Below, in pieces: positions 8,738 to 15,613 of a DNA stretch of 64,000 nt. The first letter of the stretch is position 1, and each line of letters starts with the position of its first letter. The notes beneath the pieces are model-generated. The model was not told the origin of the DNA, made no database searches, and worked only from the letters and a program-made list of their open reading frames with translations. The DNA is from Scatomonas sp963930955. GTDB lineage: Bacteria > Bacillota > Clostridia > Lachnospirales > Lachnospiraceae. The translations under genes were made by a program, and so were the position numbers. Location of the stretch: the NCBI GenBank assembly GCA_963930955.1, contig OZ006967.1, positions 2,232,001 to 2,296,000 of the forward strand. The letters run 5' to 3'.

Positions 8738-8761
8738 CTGCGGCGCTTTGCCGCGCCGCAG
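8738..8761 (-). repeat. GC-rich hairpin in the cobT leader
   Basis: Nine-base arms ctgcggcgc and gcgccgcag separated by six bases lie between the cobT promoter and its ribosome site. There is no U tract after it, so it is not an intrinsic terminator. It could stabilise the mRNA or affect initiation. The leader is far too short, and lacks the B12-box, to be a cobalamin riboswitch. Confidence 0.6.
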
Positions 8762-8773
8762 TACACCTCTGCT

Positions 8774-8802
8774 ATTGTACCATAAAACCCCATGGGGTAC
8801 AA
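8774..8802 (-). promoter_or_regulatory. Promoter of the cobT operon with a palindrome in the spacer
   Basis: On the minus strand TTGTAC (8797-8802), a 17-base spacer and TACAAT (8774-8779) form a sigma-70-type promoter. The spacer begins with the perfect palindrome CCCCATGGGG (8788-8797), which overlaps the last base of the -35 and would suit a repressor. Confidence 0.7.
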
Positions 8803-8843
8803 CTGTCTTCTGCCGGCTTTAGACCCTTGCTTCCCCAAACAAA

Positions 8844-8870
8844 CAGCGGCAGAGTTTTTCACTCTGCCGC
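8844..8870 (-). terminator. Intrinsic terminator after thrC
   Basis: Ten-base perfect stem gcggcagagt / actctgccgc (8846-8870) with a 5-base loop, followed on the minus strand by a T-rich tail (TGTTTGTTT). It lies 13 nt beyond the thrC stop and before the cobT promoter, separating the two transcription units. Confidence 0.8.
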
Positions 8871-8883
8871 CGGATGCGAATCC

Positions 8884-10389
8884 TTATTTTTCCTGTTCAT
8901 TTAATCCCAGAATTTTCCGCACGGCCGCTTCCATGCCCTCCACATCCGCAACTGTATTGTGGCGGACCGGCGCGCTGCGGATCTCCTCAATGGCCCTGGG
9001 CACCTTGACTCCGGTCACAGCCTCCAGATCGTCGATCTGCTCCAGATCCGTCATGCCGTCGTACTTTGCTCCGTCAATGGCATGAAGCACGCTTCTGGCA
9101 AACTTGTAGGGGCTGGCTGTGGAGGCGATCACGGTCTTTGTTTCATCTCCCGTCTCCCGGCGGTATTTTTCCAGGACACAGGCTGCCACCGCCGTGTGGG
9201 TGTCTATGACGTAGCGGTCTTCCCGGTACAGCTTGGCAATAATTTCCGATACCTCTTCCTCTGTGGCGTAATTTCCGTAAAAATCTTCCAGCTTCTCCCG
9301 CATTTCTCCGCTGATCTCATAGATGCCTGTTCCGGAAAGGGATTCCATAAGACTTCGGGTCTTCTCCGGATCCTCTCCGGCGATCCGGTAGATCAGGCGC
9401 TCCAGATTGCTGGACACCAGGATATCCATGGAAGGCGAGGAGGTGAGGATAAATTCCCTGTTCCGATCGTATACACCGGTGCGGAAGAAATCATAGAGCA
9501 CTTTATTTTCATTGGAGGCGCAGATCAGTTTGCCTATGGGAAGCCCCATCTGCTTCGCGTAATAGGCCGCCAGTATATTGCCGAAATTTCCGGTAGGCAC
9601 AGTAACGTTGATGACCTGGCCGGCAGTGATCTGTCCGCTTTTTACCAGCTGGGCATAGGCGTACACGTAGTAAGCCACCTGGGGCACAAGCCGTCCGATA
9701 TTGATGGAATTGGCAGAGCTGAACTGAAAGCCCTTCCGGTCCAGATCTTCTGCCAGCTTGCTGTCGCCGAACATTTTTTTCACTCCGGTCTGGGCATCGT
9801 CAAAATTCCCCCGGATAGCCACCACATAGGTGTTCTCTCCCTTCTGCGTCACCATTTGACGCTCCTGGACAGGACTTACCCCATCCTTTGGATAAAAAAC
9901 AATGATCTTTGTTCCCGGCACATCCGCGAAACCGGCCATGGCCGCTTTTCCCGTATCTCCGGAGGTAGCGGTAAGGATCACGATCTCATTCTTTACCTGG
10001 TTCTTCTTTGCCGCCGTGGTCATCAGGTGCGGCAGAATGGATAAGGCCATATCTTTAAAGGCAATGGTTGCCCCGTGAAACAGTTCCAGGAAATAGGCTC
10101 CGTCCGCCTGGCGCAGAGGAGCAATCTCGCGGGTATCAAATTTTTCATCGTAAGCTCTTGCAATACAGCCCTTCAGTTCTTCCTCTGTATAATCCGTAAG
10201 GAAACGGCTCATCACCTCATAAGCAAGCTCCTGATAGTTCATTCCGGCAAGCTGCTCCATGGGAACATCCAGCACCGGCAGCTTTTCCGGCACGAACAGG
10301 CCTCCGTCACAGGCCAGGCCTTCCAGGACAGCCCTGGATGCAGTCACACCGGACTCTCCCCCTCGGGTACTCTTATATAAAATATCCAT
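8884..10389 (-). CDS. thrC: Threonine synthase
   Basis: PLP enzyme converting O-phosphohomoserine to threonine. The 501-residue length fits the long class of threonine synthase. The N terminus YKSTRGGESGVTASRAVLEG is diagnostic; the PLP lysine is in ATIAFKDMALS (K112), followed by TATSGDTGKAAMAGF and a phosphate-binding TVPTGNFGNILA segment. The gene starts 30 nt after the surface phosphoesterase stop with no terminator between them, so the two are probably cotranscribed despite unrelated roles. No other threonine genes are adjacent; an aspartate kinase lies near 61 kb. Confidence 0.95.
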   Translation of the reverse strand: MDILYKSTRGGESGVTASRAVLEGLACDGGLFVPEKLPVLDVPMEQLAGMNYQELAYEVMSRFLTDYTEEELKGCIARAYDEKFDTREIAPLRQADGAYFLELFHGATIAFKDMALSILPHLMTTAAKKNQVKNEIVILTATSGDTGKAAMAGFADVPGTKIIVFYPKDGVSPVQERQMVTQKGENTYVVAIRGNFDDAQTGVKKMFGDSKLAEDLDRKGFQFSSANSINIGRLVPQVAYYVYAYAQLVKSGQITAGQVINVTVPTGNFGNILAAYYAKQMGLPIGKLICASNENKVLYDFFRTGVYDRNREFILTSSPSMDILVSSNLERLIYRIAGEDPEKTRSLMESLSGTGIYEISGEMREKLEDFYGNYATEEEVSEIIAKLYREDRYVIDTHTAVAACVLEKYRRETGDETKTVIASTASPYKFARSVLHAIDGAKYDGMTDLEQIDDLEAVTGVKVPRAIEEIRSAPVRHNTVADVEGMEAAVRKILGLNEQEK

Positions 10390-10419
10390 CTTTCATTCAT
10401 CCTTCCATATGCTTGTGAT

Positions 10420-12714
10420 TTATGCTCTGTTTCTCTTTTTCAGAACTCCCAGCAGCAGAGCCCCTGCCAGGCCTCCGGACAGCAGCGCCGCCGCCAGAGT
10501 GTATCCTCCGTCTCCGGTATCTGCAGCGGGAATCTTGTCCGGAGCAGCGGTGGGGGCAGCCGTAGCCGGCCCGGGGGTAGACGTTGGTTTATCGGTATCC
10601 GCCGGTTTTTCCGTAGGCGCAGCAGTAACCGTTGGTTCCGGCGTCAGGGTTCCTGTGGGTTCCTGTGTAGGTTCCTGCGTGGGCGCTTCTGTGGGTTCCT
10701 GTGTGGGCTCTCCCACCGGATCGCAGCTTCCGTCCGCAAGGAAGGTCAGTTCCGGCCAGGCTCTCAGCCCGTCCTCCGCCAACCCCAGTCCGGAATAATT
10801 GCTGACATAAATCTCCTGCTGACTGTCTGCCAGACGGATTCCATGGGCCCCTTCCCGCAACTGGATCCGCAGAAATCCTTCCTCATCCGTTACGCCGTTC
10901 ACCCGCTCTCCTCCATCGATCCGATAGGAAAGCGCCTGTCCGGCCAGAGGGTTTCCTCCTTCATCCAGGATCCGGATTGCGCCGGTATAATCTCCTCCTT
11001 CATAACCATTTCCCCGCATTAGGATCCGGCCCTGGGTCCCCCGGTAGGTTTCCATGGCTCCGTCCTCCAGACAGGATTTCAGGTAACTTTCAATGGCTTC
11101 CAGCTCCCCGCCGGCTTCTCCGTACTTGGGAAGTTCACCCAGCATGGTGTAATCACTGCCGCCGCTCATAATATAGTTATTGCTGACCATAAGGATCTGC
11201 GTGGTACCATCTCCTGGATCCAGCGGTGTCTCCTGCCCATCCAGAGTAATGGACACCACACGGTTTCCCGTCTCTGCGTCAGGATCATAAACCACCCGAA
11301 AACCTGCAATCTGCAGAAAACCTCCGGAGATGGTCTGCTGCAGGAGCATACCGGTTTCCGGGTCCTGGCCGTCCAGACAGCTGGCGGAAACTTCCATAAC
11401 CTGGTAAAGAATTTCAGGTGTGACAATTTTCATATATAAGGTGTTGGAAAAAGGAAAGGTGGAGAGCAGATCCCCGCGGGTTACTGTGCCGTTGGCCACC
11501 GGTTCCCGGACCCCGCCGCCATTCTCTGCGGCGATTACCGGCAGATTTCCTCCGGCGTTATCCTGAAAGGCCTCAGCCGCAGCTTTCAGGGCATCTGCCG
11601 CCAGATTTCCGTAATTGGTCTCTTCCAGCCTGGCAAGTCCGATATTGCCGATCCAGCCGGCCCAGAGACTGGTATCGATCTCCCCGATCACTTCCTGCAG
11701 CTGTTCTTCCTGAGATGCCTGAATCTCCGCCAGTTTTGCCGCCACCTCCGGATCAGCCGTCACCTCCGTCAGATCCGCCGGGGTCAGAAGTTCCTCTGTG
11801 ACCCCTGTCACTTCTCCCTCATACTCCAGAGTCAGACGGCCTACTGCCGCCATATTGCATCCGGTCTGCACAATGGTGATCCCGTTTACCTCTGTATTTT
11901 CTACTGTATGACTGTGGCCGTCAATGATCACATCTACTTTGTCCTGGTAGTCTCCGGTCAGGGATTCCGCCAGATCTGCGCTGGTACAGGGGGCGTCTCC
12001 GTCTCCCAGATGACAGACGGCGATGATCACATCGGCTCCGGCTTCTTCCAGCTCGTCAATTTCCTTCCGGGCTGTCTCTGCTTCATCCCGGAACTCCAGT
12101 CCCTGGATACCCTCCGGGTTGGTGGCGGAGGCAGTCTGCACCGTTGTCAGACCAAAAAAACCGATCTGGATCCCGTTGCTTTCGATCAAAGCGTGGCAGC
12201 CGCTGTTTCCCTCCTGCACCCCTTCCAACAAAGGACTGCCGTTTCGATATACATTGGCCGCTAAAATGGGAAAATCCGCCAAAGCTGCGTTGGCAAGAAA
12301 CTGATCCGCTCCGAAATCAAATTCATGATTACCCGCTGTCATCAGGTCATAACCCGCCAGATTCATAAGTTCTATTACATCCGCCCCCTGGGTAAGGGAT
12401 GCCAGCGGCAGTCCCTGGGTAGCGTCTCCTGCGTCAATGAGGATCGAACCTGGGGTTGCCTCCTTCAGGCCCGCCACCTGGTCAATACCTACCACCGATT
12501 CCCCGTCTCCCGCCAGATATCCATGGCTGTCATTGGTGTGATAGATCACGATCTGGCCGCTGGCCTGCTCTTCCGGTTCTCCAGCCGGAGCAGCACTCTC
12601 CCCGGTTACCTCTTCCTGGACTGCGGAAGGCTCCTCCCCGGCCCAGACGGTCCCTGTATTTCCAAATACCAGTACTGCCGCCAGCAGCAGAGCAGTTTTA
12701 TTTTTTTTCACCAA
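10420..12714 (-). CDS. Secreted, surface-attached 5'-nucleotidase / metallophosphoesterase
   Basis: 764 residues. A signal peptide (about 1-26, KTALLLAAVLVFG core) precedes a calcineurin-like phosphoesterase domain (YHTNDSHGYL near 58-67, DAGDATQG near 94-101, TAGNHEFDFG near 126-135) and a 5'-nucleotidase C-terminal domain with ENGGGVREP and the NNYIMSGGSDYTMLG loop. A carboxy-terminal Pro/Thr/Glu stalk (TQEPT repeats), the sequence PAADTGD, a hydrophobic helix and KKRNRA look like a non-canonical cell-wall sorting signal. The start is TTG or the next codon GTG, after GGAGG. Family knowledge suggests hydrolysis of extracellular nucleotides; substrate specificity is unknown. Confidence 0.88.
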   Translation of the reverse strand: MVKKNKTALLLAAVLVFGNTGTVWAGEEPSAVQEEVTGESAAPAGEPEEQASGQIVIYHTNDSHGYLAGDGESVVGIDQVAGLKEATPGSILIDAGDATQGLPLASLTQGADVIELMNLAGYDLMTAGNHEFDFGADQFLANAALADFPILAANVYRNGSPLLEGVQEGNSGCHALIESNGIQIGFFGLTTVQTASATNPEGIQGLEFRDEAETARKEIDELEEAGADVIIAVCHLGDGDAPCTSADLAESLTGDYQDKVDVIIDGHSHTVENTEVNGITIVQTGCNMAAVGRLTLEYEGEVTGVTEELLTPADLTEVTADPEVAAKLAEIQASQEEQLQEVIGEIDTSLWAGWIGNIGLARLEETNYGNLAADALKAAAEAFQDNAGGNLPVIAAENGGGVREPVANGTVTRGDLLSTFPFSNTLYMKIVTPEILYQVMEVSASCLDGQDPETGMLLQQTISGGFLQIAGFRVVYDPDAETGNRVVSITLDGQETPLDPGDGTTQILMVSNNYIMSGGSDYTMLGELPKYGEAGGELEAIESYLKSCLEDGAMETYRGTQGRILMRGNGYEGGDYTGAIRILDEGGNPLAGQALSYRIDGGERVNGVTDEEGFLRIQLREGAHGIRLADSQQEIYVSNYSGLGLAEDGLRAWPELTFLADGSCDPVGEPTQEPTEAPTQEPTQEPTGTLTPEPTVTAAPTEKPADTDKPTSTPGPATAAPTAAPDKIPAADTGDGGYTLAAALLSGGLAGALLLGVLKKRNRA
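10622..10711 (-). repeat. Pro-Thr-Glu coding repeat
   Basis: In-frame repeats encoding TQEPT / TEAPTQEPTQEPT units form the wall-spanning stalk of the surface phosphoesterase. At DNA level the unit is roughly 15-18 bases (ggttcctgtgtaggttcc type) and imperfect. Such tracts vary in length between strains. Confidence 0.7.
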
Positions 12715-12743
12715 ATTGCTCCTCCTTTCATCAACTCAAAAAC

Positions 12744-12772
12744 AGCTTACCATTCTCTCCGGGGGATTGCAA
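12744..12772 (-). promoter_or_regulatory. Candidate promoter of the surface phosphoesterase gene
   Basis: Minus strand TTGCAA (12767-12772), a 17-base spacer and TAAGCT (12744-12749), about 30 nt before the start codon. The -10 is a weak match, so confidence is moderate. Together with 12802-12851 and the small RNA it accounts for most of the 396-base stretch between protein genes. Confidence 0.5.
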
Positions 12773-12801
12773 CCTTTTCTAAATTTTCCGCTTCCATTTA
12801 T

Positions 12802-12851
12802 AGCGTCAGTGTACAAGAGGACAATACGGTTGCCCCTTGTACACTGACGCT
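12802..12851. repeat. Palindromic GTACAAG element, copy 1
   Basis: Perfect 16-base arms agcgtcagtgtacaag (12802-12817) and their complement (12836-12851) flank an 18-base centre that can extend the hairpin (GG..CAA paired with TTG..CC). The core TGTACAAGAGG...CCCCTTGTACA recurs at 26292-26330 in the same orientation. The flanks differ but are themselves complementary, as expected for a structured dispersed element. Confidence 0.8.
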
Positions 12852-12901
12852 GTTCCGGCTGTCTTTTTTGCAAACATACATTTTATTTTTGCTCAGTTTT
12901 A

Positions 12902-12936
12902 TTGACTTTTCCAAAAATCAAACCTATAATAGGTTT
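12902..12936 (+). promoter_or_regulatory. Strong plus-strand promoter overlapped by a perfect palindrome
   Basis: TTGACT (12902-12907), a 17-base spacer and TATAAT (12925-12930) form a near-consensus promoter. The -10 box lies inside the perfect 17-base palindrome aaacctataataggttt (12920-12936), a likely operator. No protein gene follows on this strand; it drives the candidate small RNA. Confidence 0.8.
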
Positions 12937-13036
12937 GTCCGATTTTATTGGACACTCTGACATGGCGGCTTCCCCAGCCGCAATGCAATCACACATTTTG
13001 TGTAAGGAAAACGGACTCCCATGAGTCCGTTTTCTG
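12937..13036 (+). ncRNA. Candidate small structured RNA of about 100 nt
   Basis: Starting 7 nt after the -10 box, the transcript would begin exactly at a hairpin (12937-12953, 7-bp stem with one G-U). A 6-bp GCGGCU/AGCCGC stem follows (12965-12981), then a 5-bp ACACA/UGUGU stem (12991-13003) and a terminator hairpin with 10-bp stem AAAACGGACU (13008-13033) plus U-rich tail. No convincing reading frame is present. It does not resemble 6S, SRP, tmRNA or a riboswitch class that I can recognise. The promoter-to-terminator layout is seen directly; expression is inference. Confidence 0.65.
13008..13036 (+). terminator. Terminator of the candidate small RNA
   Basis: Perfect 10-base arms aaaacggact / agtccgtttt with loop cccatg and tail ttttctgttt. 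The complementary strand also ends in T residues, so it may act in both directions. Confidence 0.75.
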
Positions 13037-13043
13037 TTTCCGC

Positions 13044-13087
13044 AAAAAAGAGGGCCCCTCCTGTACGCGTCAGGAAAGGGAGCCCTC
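13044..13087 (-). terminator. Terminator after the mutarotase-like gene
   Basis: On the minus strand GAGGGCTCC pairs with GGGGCCCTC, with a CCTG/CAGG inner stem, followed by TTTTTT (complement of 13044-13049). It begins 23 nt beyond the stop codon. Confidence 0.82.
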
Positions 13088-13110
13088 CCGGTAAACCTTT
13101 GCAGTTTGTA

Positions 13111-13584
13111 TCAGATATGTATGGATTCGCTCCAGTCGTCCTCGTCAAAGGAAATATCATTGGTAGCTGCCACATTCCGCACCATTTCACCGCTGATCAT
13201 GGAACGGTACTGCTCCTCCAGGGTGTAGCCCTCATCCTCATCATCCGGCATGGGGCTCTCTGTCAGTGTGCTGCCCAGTCTCTTCAGAGGCGCCCACCAG
13301 TTGGTGGTCAGCTGCTGATCTGCCGGCACATCACGGCGCCGGGTCTGAACCAGGTAGTTTTTCATCTCCGGATAAGCGGCGATAGCGGCCATATCCTCAT
13401 AGAAATTCTTTCCATCATATTCAAAGCACAACAGCAGCAGATCGTTCAGCGCGTAAAAACACTGGTTGCGGATCCCATGGATCCACAGAATCTGTGACAC
13501 TTTCTCGGAGGGATTCAGGTGTTCTTTCATATATGTCTCTCTCTCCTCCGGCACTACGTAAATAATTTCCGCAACTCGTCTCAT
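13111..13584 (-). CDS. L-rhamnose mutarotase-like protein with acidic C-terminal extension
   Basis: The start at ATG 13584 follows GGGAGG with 10-nt spacing and gives 157 residues; an upstream in-frame ATG at 13617 has no such site. The first ~105 residues (MRRVAEIIYVVPEERETY; LWIHGIRNQCFYAL; TNWWAPL) resemble the RhaM/DUF718 ferredoxin-like fold that interconverts anomers of L-rhamnose. About 50 extra residues rich in Asp/Glu follow (PDDEDEGYTLEEQ, SFDEDDWSE). No rhamnose catabolic genes lie nearby, so the sugar is uncertain. It is monocistronic, with its own promoter and terminator. Confidence 0.72.
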   Translation of the reverse strand: MRRVAEIIYVVPEERETYMKEHLNPSEKVSQILWIHGIRNQCFYALNDLLLLCFEYDGKNFYEDMAAIAAYPEMKNYLVQTRRRDVPADQQLTTNWWAPLKRLGSTLTESPMPDDEDEGYTLEEQYRSMISGEMVRNVAATNDISFDEDDWSESIHI

Positions 13585-13682
13585 GTTAATATTGCCTCCC
13601 TGTACATATTTTGCCAACCCACATACGCGGAACCCCTTTACCCCTCATGGATCCCTGTATACCGGTGTTTTTCAACATATTT

Positions 13683-13711
13683 ATTATACTGGAAAATACC
13701 AATAATATCAA
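13683..13711 (-). promoter_or_regulatory. Promoter of the mutarotase-like gene
   Basis: Minus strand TTGATA (13706-13711), 17-base spacer, TATAAT (13683-13688). The leader to the ATG is about 90 nt with no strong hairpin. Confidence 0.75.
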
Positions 13712-13734
13712 GACTTGGCCGCAGAAAAGAGCAA

Positions 13735-14223
13735 CTAATTCTGCTGATTAATATAATTGATCAGTCCCTCTGCCCGGATGATTTTCTGCATAAATTCCGG
13801 GAATGCCTGGCCTTTGTATTCCGTTCCCTTTGTTCTGTCATAGATCATCCCTGAATCAAAATCAATTTCTACCTGATCCCCATCCTGAATGTCCCGGGCC
13901 GCTTCCGGACACTCGATAATCGGGAGGCCGATGTTGATGGCGTTCCGGTAAAAAATCCGCGCGAAGGTTTCCGCGATCACACAGCTTACCCCCGCTGCCT
14001 TAATGGCGATGGGCGCATGCTCTCTGGAAGATCCGCAGCCAAAATTTTTATTGGCCACAATAATGTCACCCTTCTGCACCTTGCGCACAAACTCTTTATC
14101 AATGTCTTCCATGCAATGGGTGGCCAGTTCCGCCGGATCTGAAGAATTCAGATACCGGGCAGGTATGATCACGTCTGTATCCACATTGTCCCCGTATTTA
14201 AACACTCTTCCTTTCGCCTGCAT
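13735..14223 (-). CDS. leuD: 3-isopropylmalate dehydratase small subunit
   Basis: Swivelling domain of the leucine-pathway isomerase; pairs with LeuC. It has 162 residues, the compact archaeal/clostridial type. Motifs: KYGDNVDTDVIIPARYL (near 9-25), NFGCGSSREHAPIA (near 59-72) and ARIFYRNAINIGLP. It begins 18 nt after leuC in the same operon. leuA and leuB are not in the window. Confidence 0.93.
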   Translation of the reverse strand: MQAKGRVFKYGDNVDTDVIIPARYLNSSDPAELATHCMEDIDKEFVRKVQKGDIIVANKNFGCGSSREHAPIAIKAAGVSCVIAETFARIFYRNAINIGLPIIECPEAARDIQDGDQVEIDFDSGMIYDRTKGTEYKGQAFPEFMQKIIRAEGLINYINQQN

Positions 14224-14241
14224 ATGAAACCTCTCCTCTCC

Positions 14242-15510
14242 TTATTCTCCCAGTTCCGCCGGGGCGCTGATCTTTCCGGTAACTGCGCTGGCAGCGGCTA
14301 CTGCCGGACTGGCCAGGTAAACCTCTGAATCCACATGACCCATGCGTCCCACAAAATTCCGGTTGGTAGTAGAAATACATCTCTCTCCTGCTGCCAGGAT
14401 ACCCATGTAGCCTCCCAGGCAGGGCCCGCAGGTAGGCGTGCTTACCACAGCACCCGCTTCAATAAAGATCTTCAGCAGCCCTTCCTCCATAGCCTGGAGA
14501 TAAATGGCCTGGGTGGCGGGGATCACAATGCAGCGAACCCCTTTCTTTACCTTTCTTCCCTTAAGAACAGCCGCCGCCGTCCGCAGATCCTCTATACGTC
14601 CGTTGGTGCAGGAGCCGATCACCGACTGATCGATCTTTACATCCTCTGTGATCTCGTCAATGGTCTTTGTATTCTCCGGAAGATGCGGGAAAGCGATGGT
14701 AGGCTTCAGCTGGCTGAGGTCAATGGTATATTCTTCCTCATAAACCGCGTCCGGATCCGCCTCATATATCTGGTAGCTTCTTGCGGAATGTTCCTTCATA
14801 TATGCTTCTGTCTTCTCATCCACCGGGAAAATGCCATTTTTTCCGCCGGCCTCGATGGCCATATTGGCAATGGTGAACCGGTCATCCATGGAAAGGCTGG
14901 CGACACCTTCTCCCGCAAACTCCATGGATTTGTACAGAGCGCCGTCCACACCGATCATGCCGATGATGTGCAGGATCACATCTTTTCCGCTGACCCATTT
15001 AGGCAGGCTTCCGGTAAGGTTGAATTTAATCGCCGGGGGCACCTTGAACCAGGCCTTTCCGGTAGCCATGCCTGCCGCCATATCCGTGCTTCCCACGCCG
15101 GTGGAAAAGGCTCCCAGGGCTCCGTAGGTGCAGGTGTGGGAATCCGCCCCGATGACCACATCGCCCGCCACAACCAGACCTTTTTCCGGAAGCAGCGCAT
15201 GTTCGATGCCCATCTGGCCCACATCAAAGTAATTGGTAATCTCATGGGCGCAGGCAAATTCCCGCACACATTTGCAGTGCTCTGCAGACTTTATATCCTT
15301 ATTAGGAATAAAGTGATCCATTACCAGGGCAATTTTATCCTTGTCAAAAACGTCTTTCTTCTGAAACTTATCCATTTCATGGATAGCCACCGGAGAGGTG
15401 ATATCATTTCCCAGAACCAGATCCAGCTTTGCCTCGATCAGCTGGCCTGCCTCTACATGGTCCAGCCCGGCTGCCGCCGCCAGGATTTTCTGTGTCATTG
15501 TCATACCCAT
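14242..15510 (-). CDS. leuC: 3-isopropylmalate dehydratase large subunit
   Basis: Aconitase-family subunit of 422 residues. Iron-sulfur cysteines are seen in IGSCTNGRIEDLR and TPTCGPCLGG. GADSHTCTYGALGAFSTGVGS is the hallmark active-site segment. The short length fits the two-subunit archaeal/clostridial type. Its promoter region faces the divergent LysR gene at 15614, the usual arrangement for LysR-controlled targets. No T-box leader is visible in the 103-base gap. Confidence 0.93.
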   Translation of the reverse strand: MGMTMTQKILAAAAGLDHVEAGQLIEAKLDLVLGNDITSPVAIHEMDKFQKKDVFDKDKIALVMDHFIPNKDIKSAEHCKCVREFACAHEITNYFDVGQMGIEHALLPEKGLVVAGDVVIGADSHTCTYGALGAFSTGVGSTDMAAGMATGKAWFKVPPAIKFNLTGSLPKWVSGKDVILHIIGMIGVDGALYKSMEFAGEGVASLSMDDRFTIANMAIEAGGKNGIFPVDEKTEAYMKEHSARSYQIYEADPDAVYEEEYTIDLSQLKPTIAFPHLPENTKTIDEITEDVKIDQSVIGSCTNGRIEDLRTAAAVLKGRKVKKGVRCIVIPATQAIYLQAMEEGLLKIFIEAGAVVSTPTCGPCLGGYMGILAAGERCISTTNRNFVGRMGHVDSEVYLASPAVAAASAVTGKISAPAELGE

Positions 15511-15544
15511 GCTTCTATTCCTCCTGTTTTGCTTTCTGCTTGCT

Positions 15545-15591
15545 ATTGTACCACAGGTTTTGTTATAATACTAATACATATTATGAATATT
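15545..15591 (-). promoter_or_regulatory. leuC promoter with adjacent LysR-type box
   Basis: Minus strand TACAAT (15545-15550) serves as -10; the -35 position (TAGTAT) is poor, which suits an activated promoter. Abutting it, AATA-N11-TATT (15573-15591) matches the LysR-family ATA-N11-TAT dyad. The box is shared by the divergent lysR leader. Confidence 0.55.
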
Positions 15592-15613
15592 TAATATAAT
15601 TTGGAGGAATAGT

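Noticed and set aside
8709..8883. Cobalamin riboswitch before cobT
   Set aside because: The gap is occupied by a promoter, short hairpin and thrC terminator; no B12-box or multi-stem core is visible.
10622..10711. CRISPR-like repeat array
   Set aside because: The repeats are in frame, encode a Pro/Thr/Glu stalk, and have no unique spacers.
12945..13190. 81-codon minus-strand frame across the small RNA and the mutarotase terminator
   Set aside because: It overlaps the 3' end of the mutarotase-like gene in another frame and reads through terminator hairpins.
15511..15613. T-box leader for leuC
   Set aside because: The gap is too short and lacks the T-box sequence and terminator/antiterminator pair.
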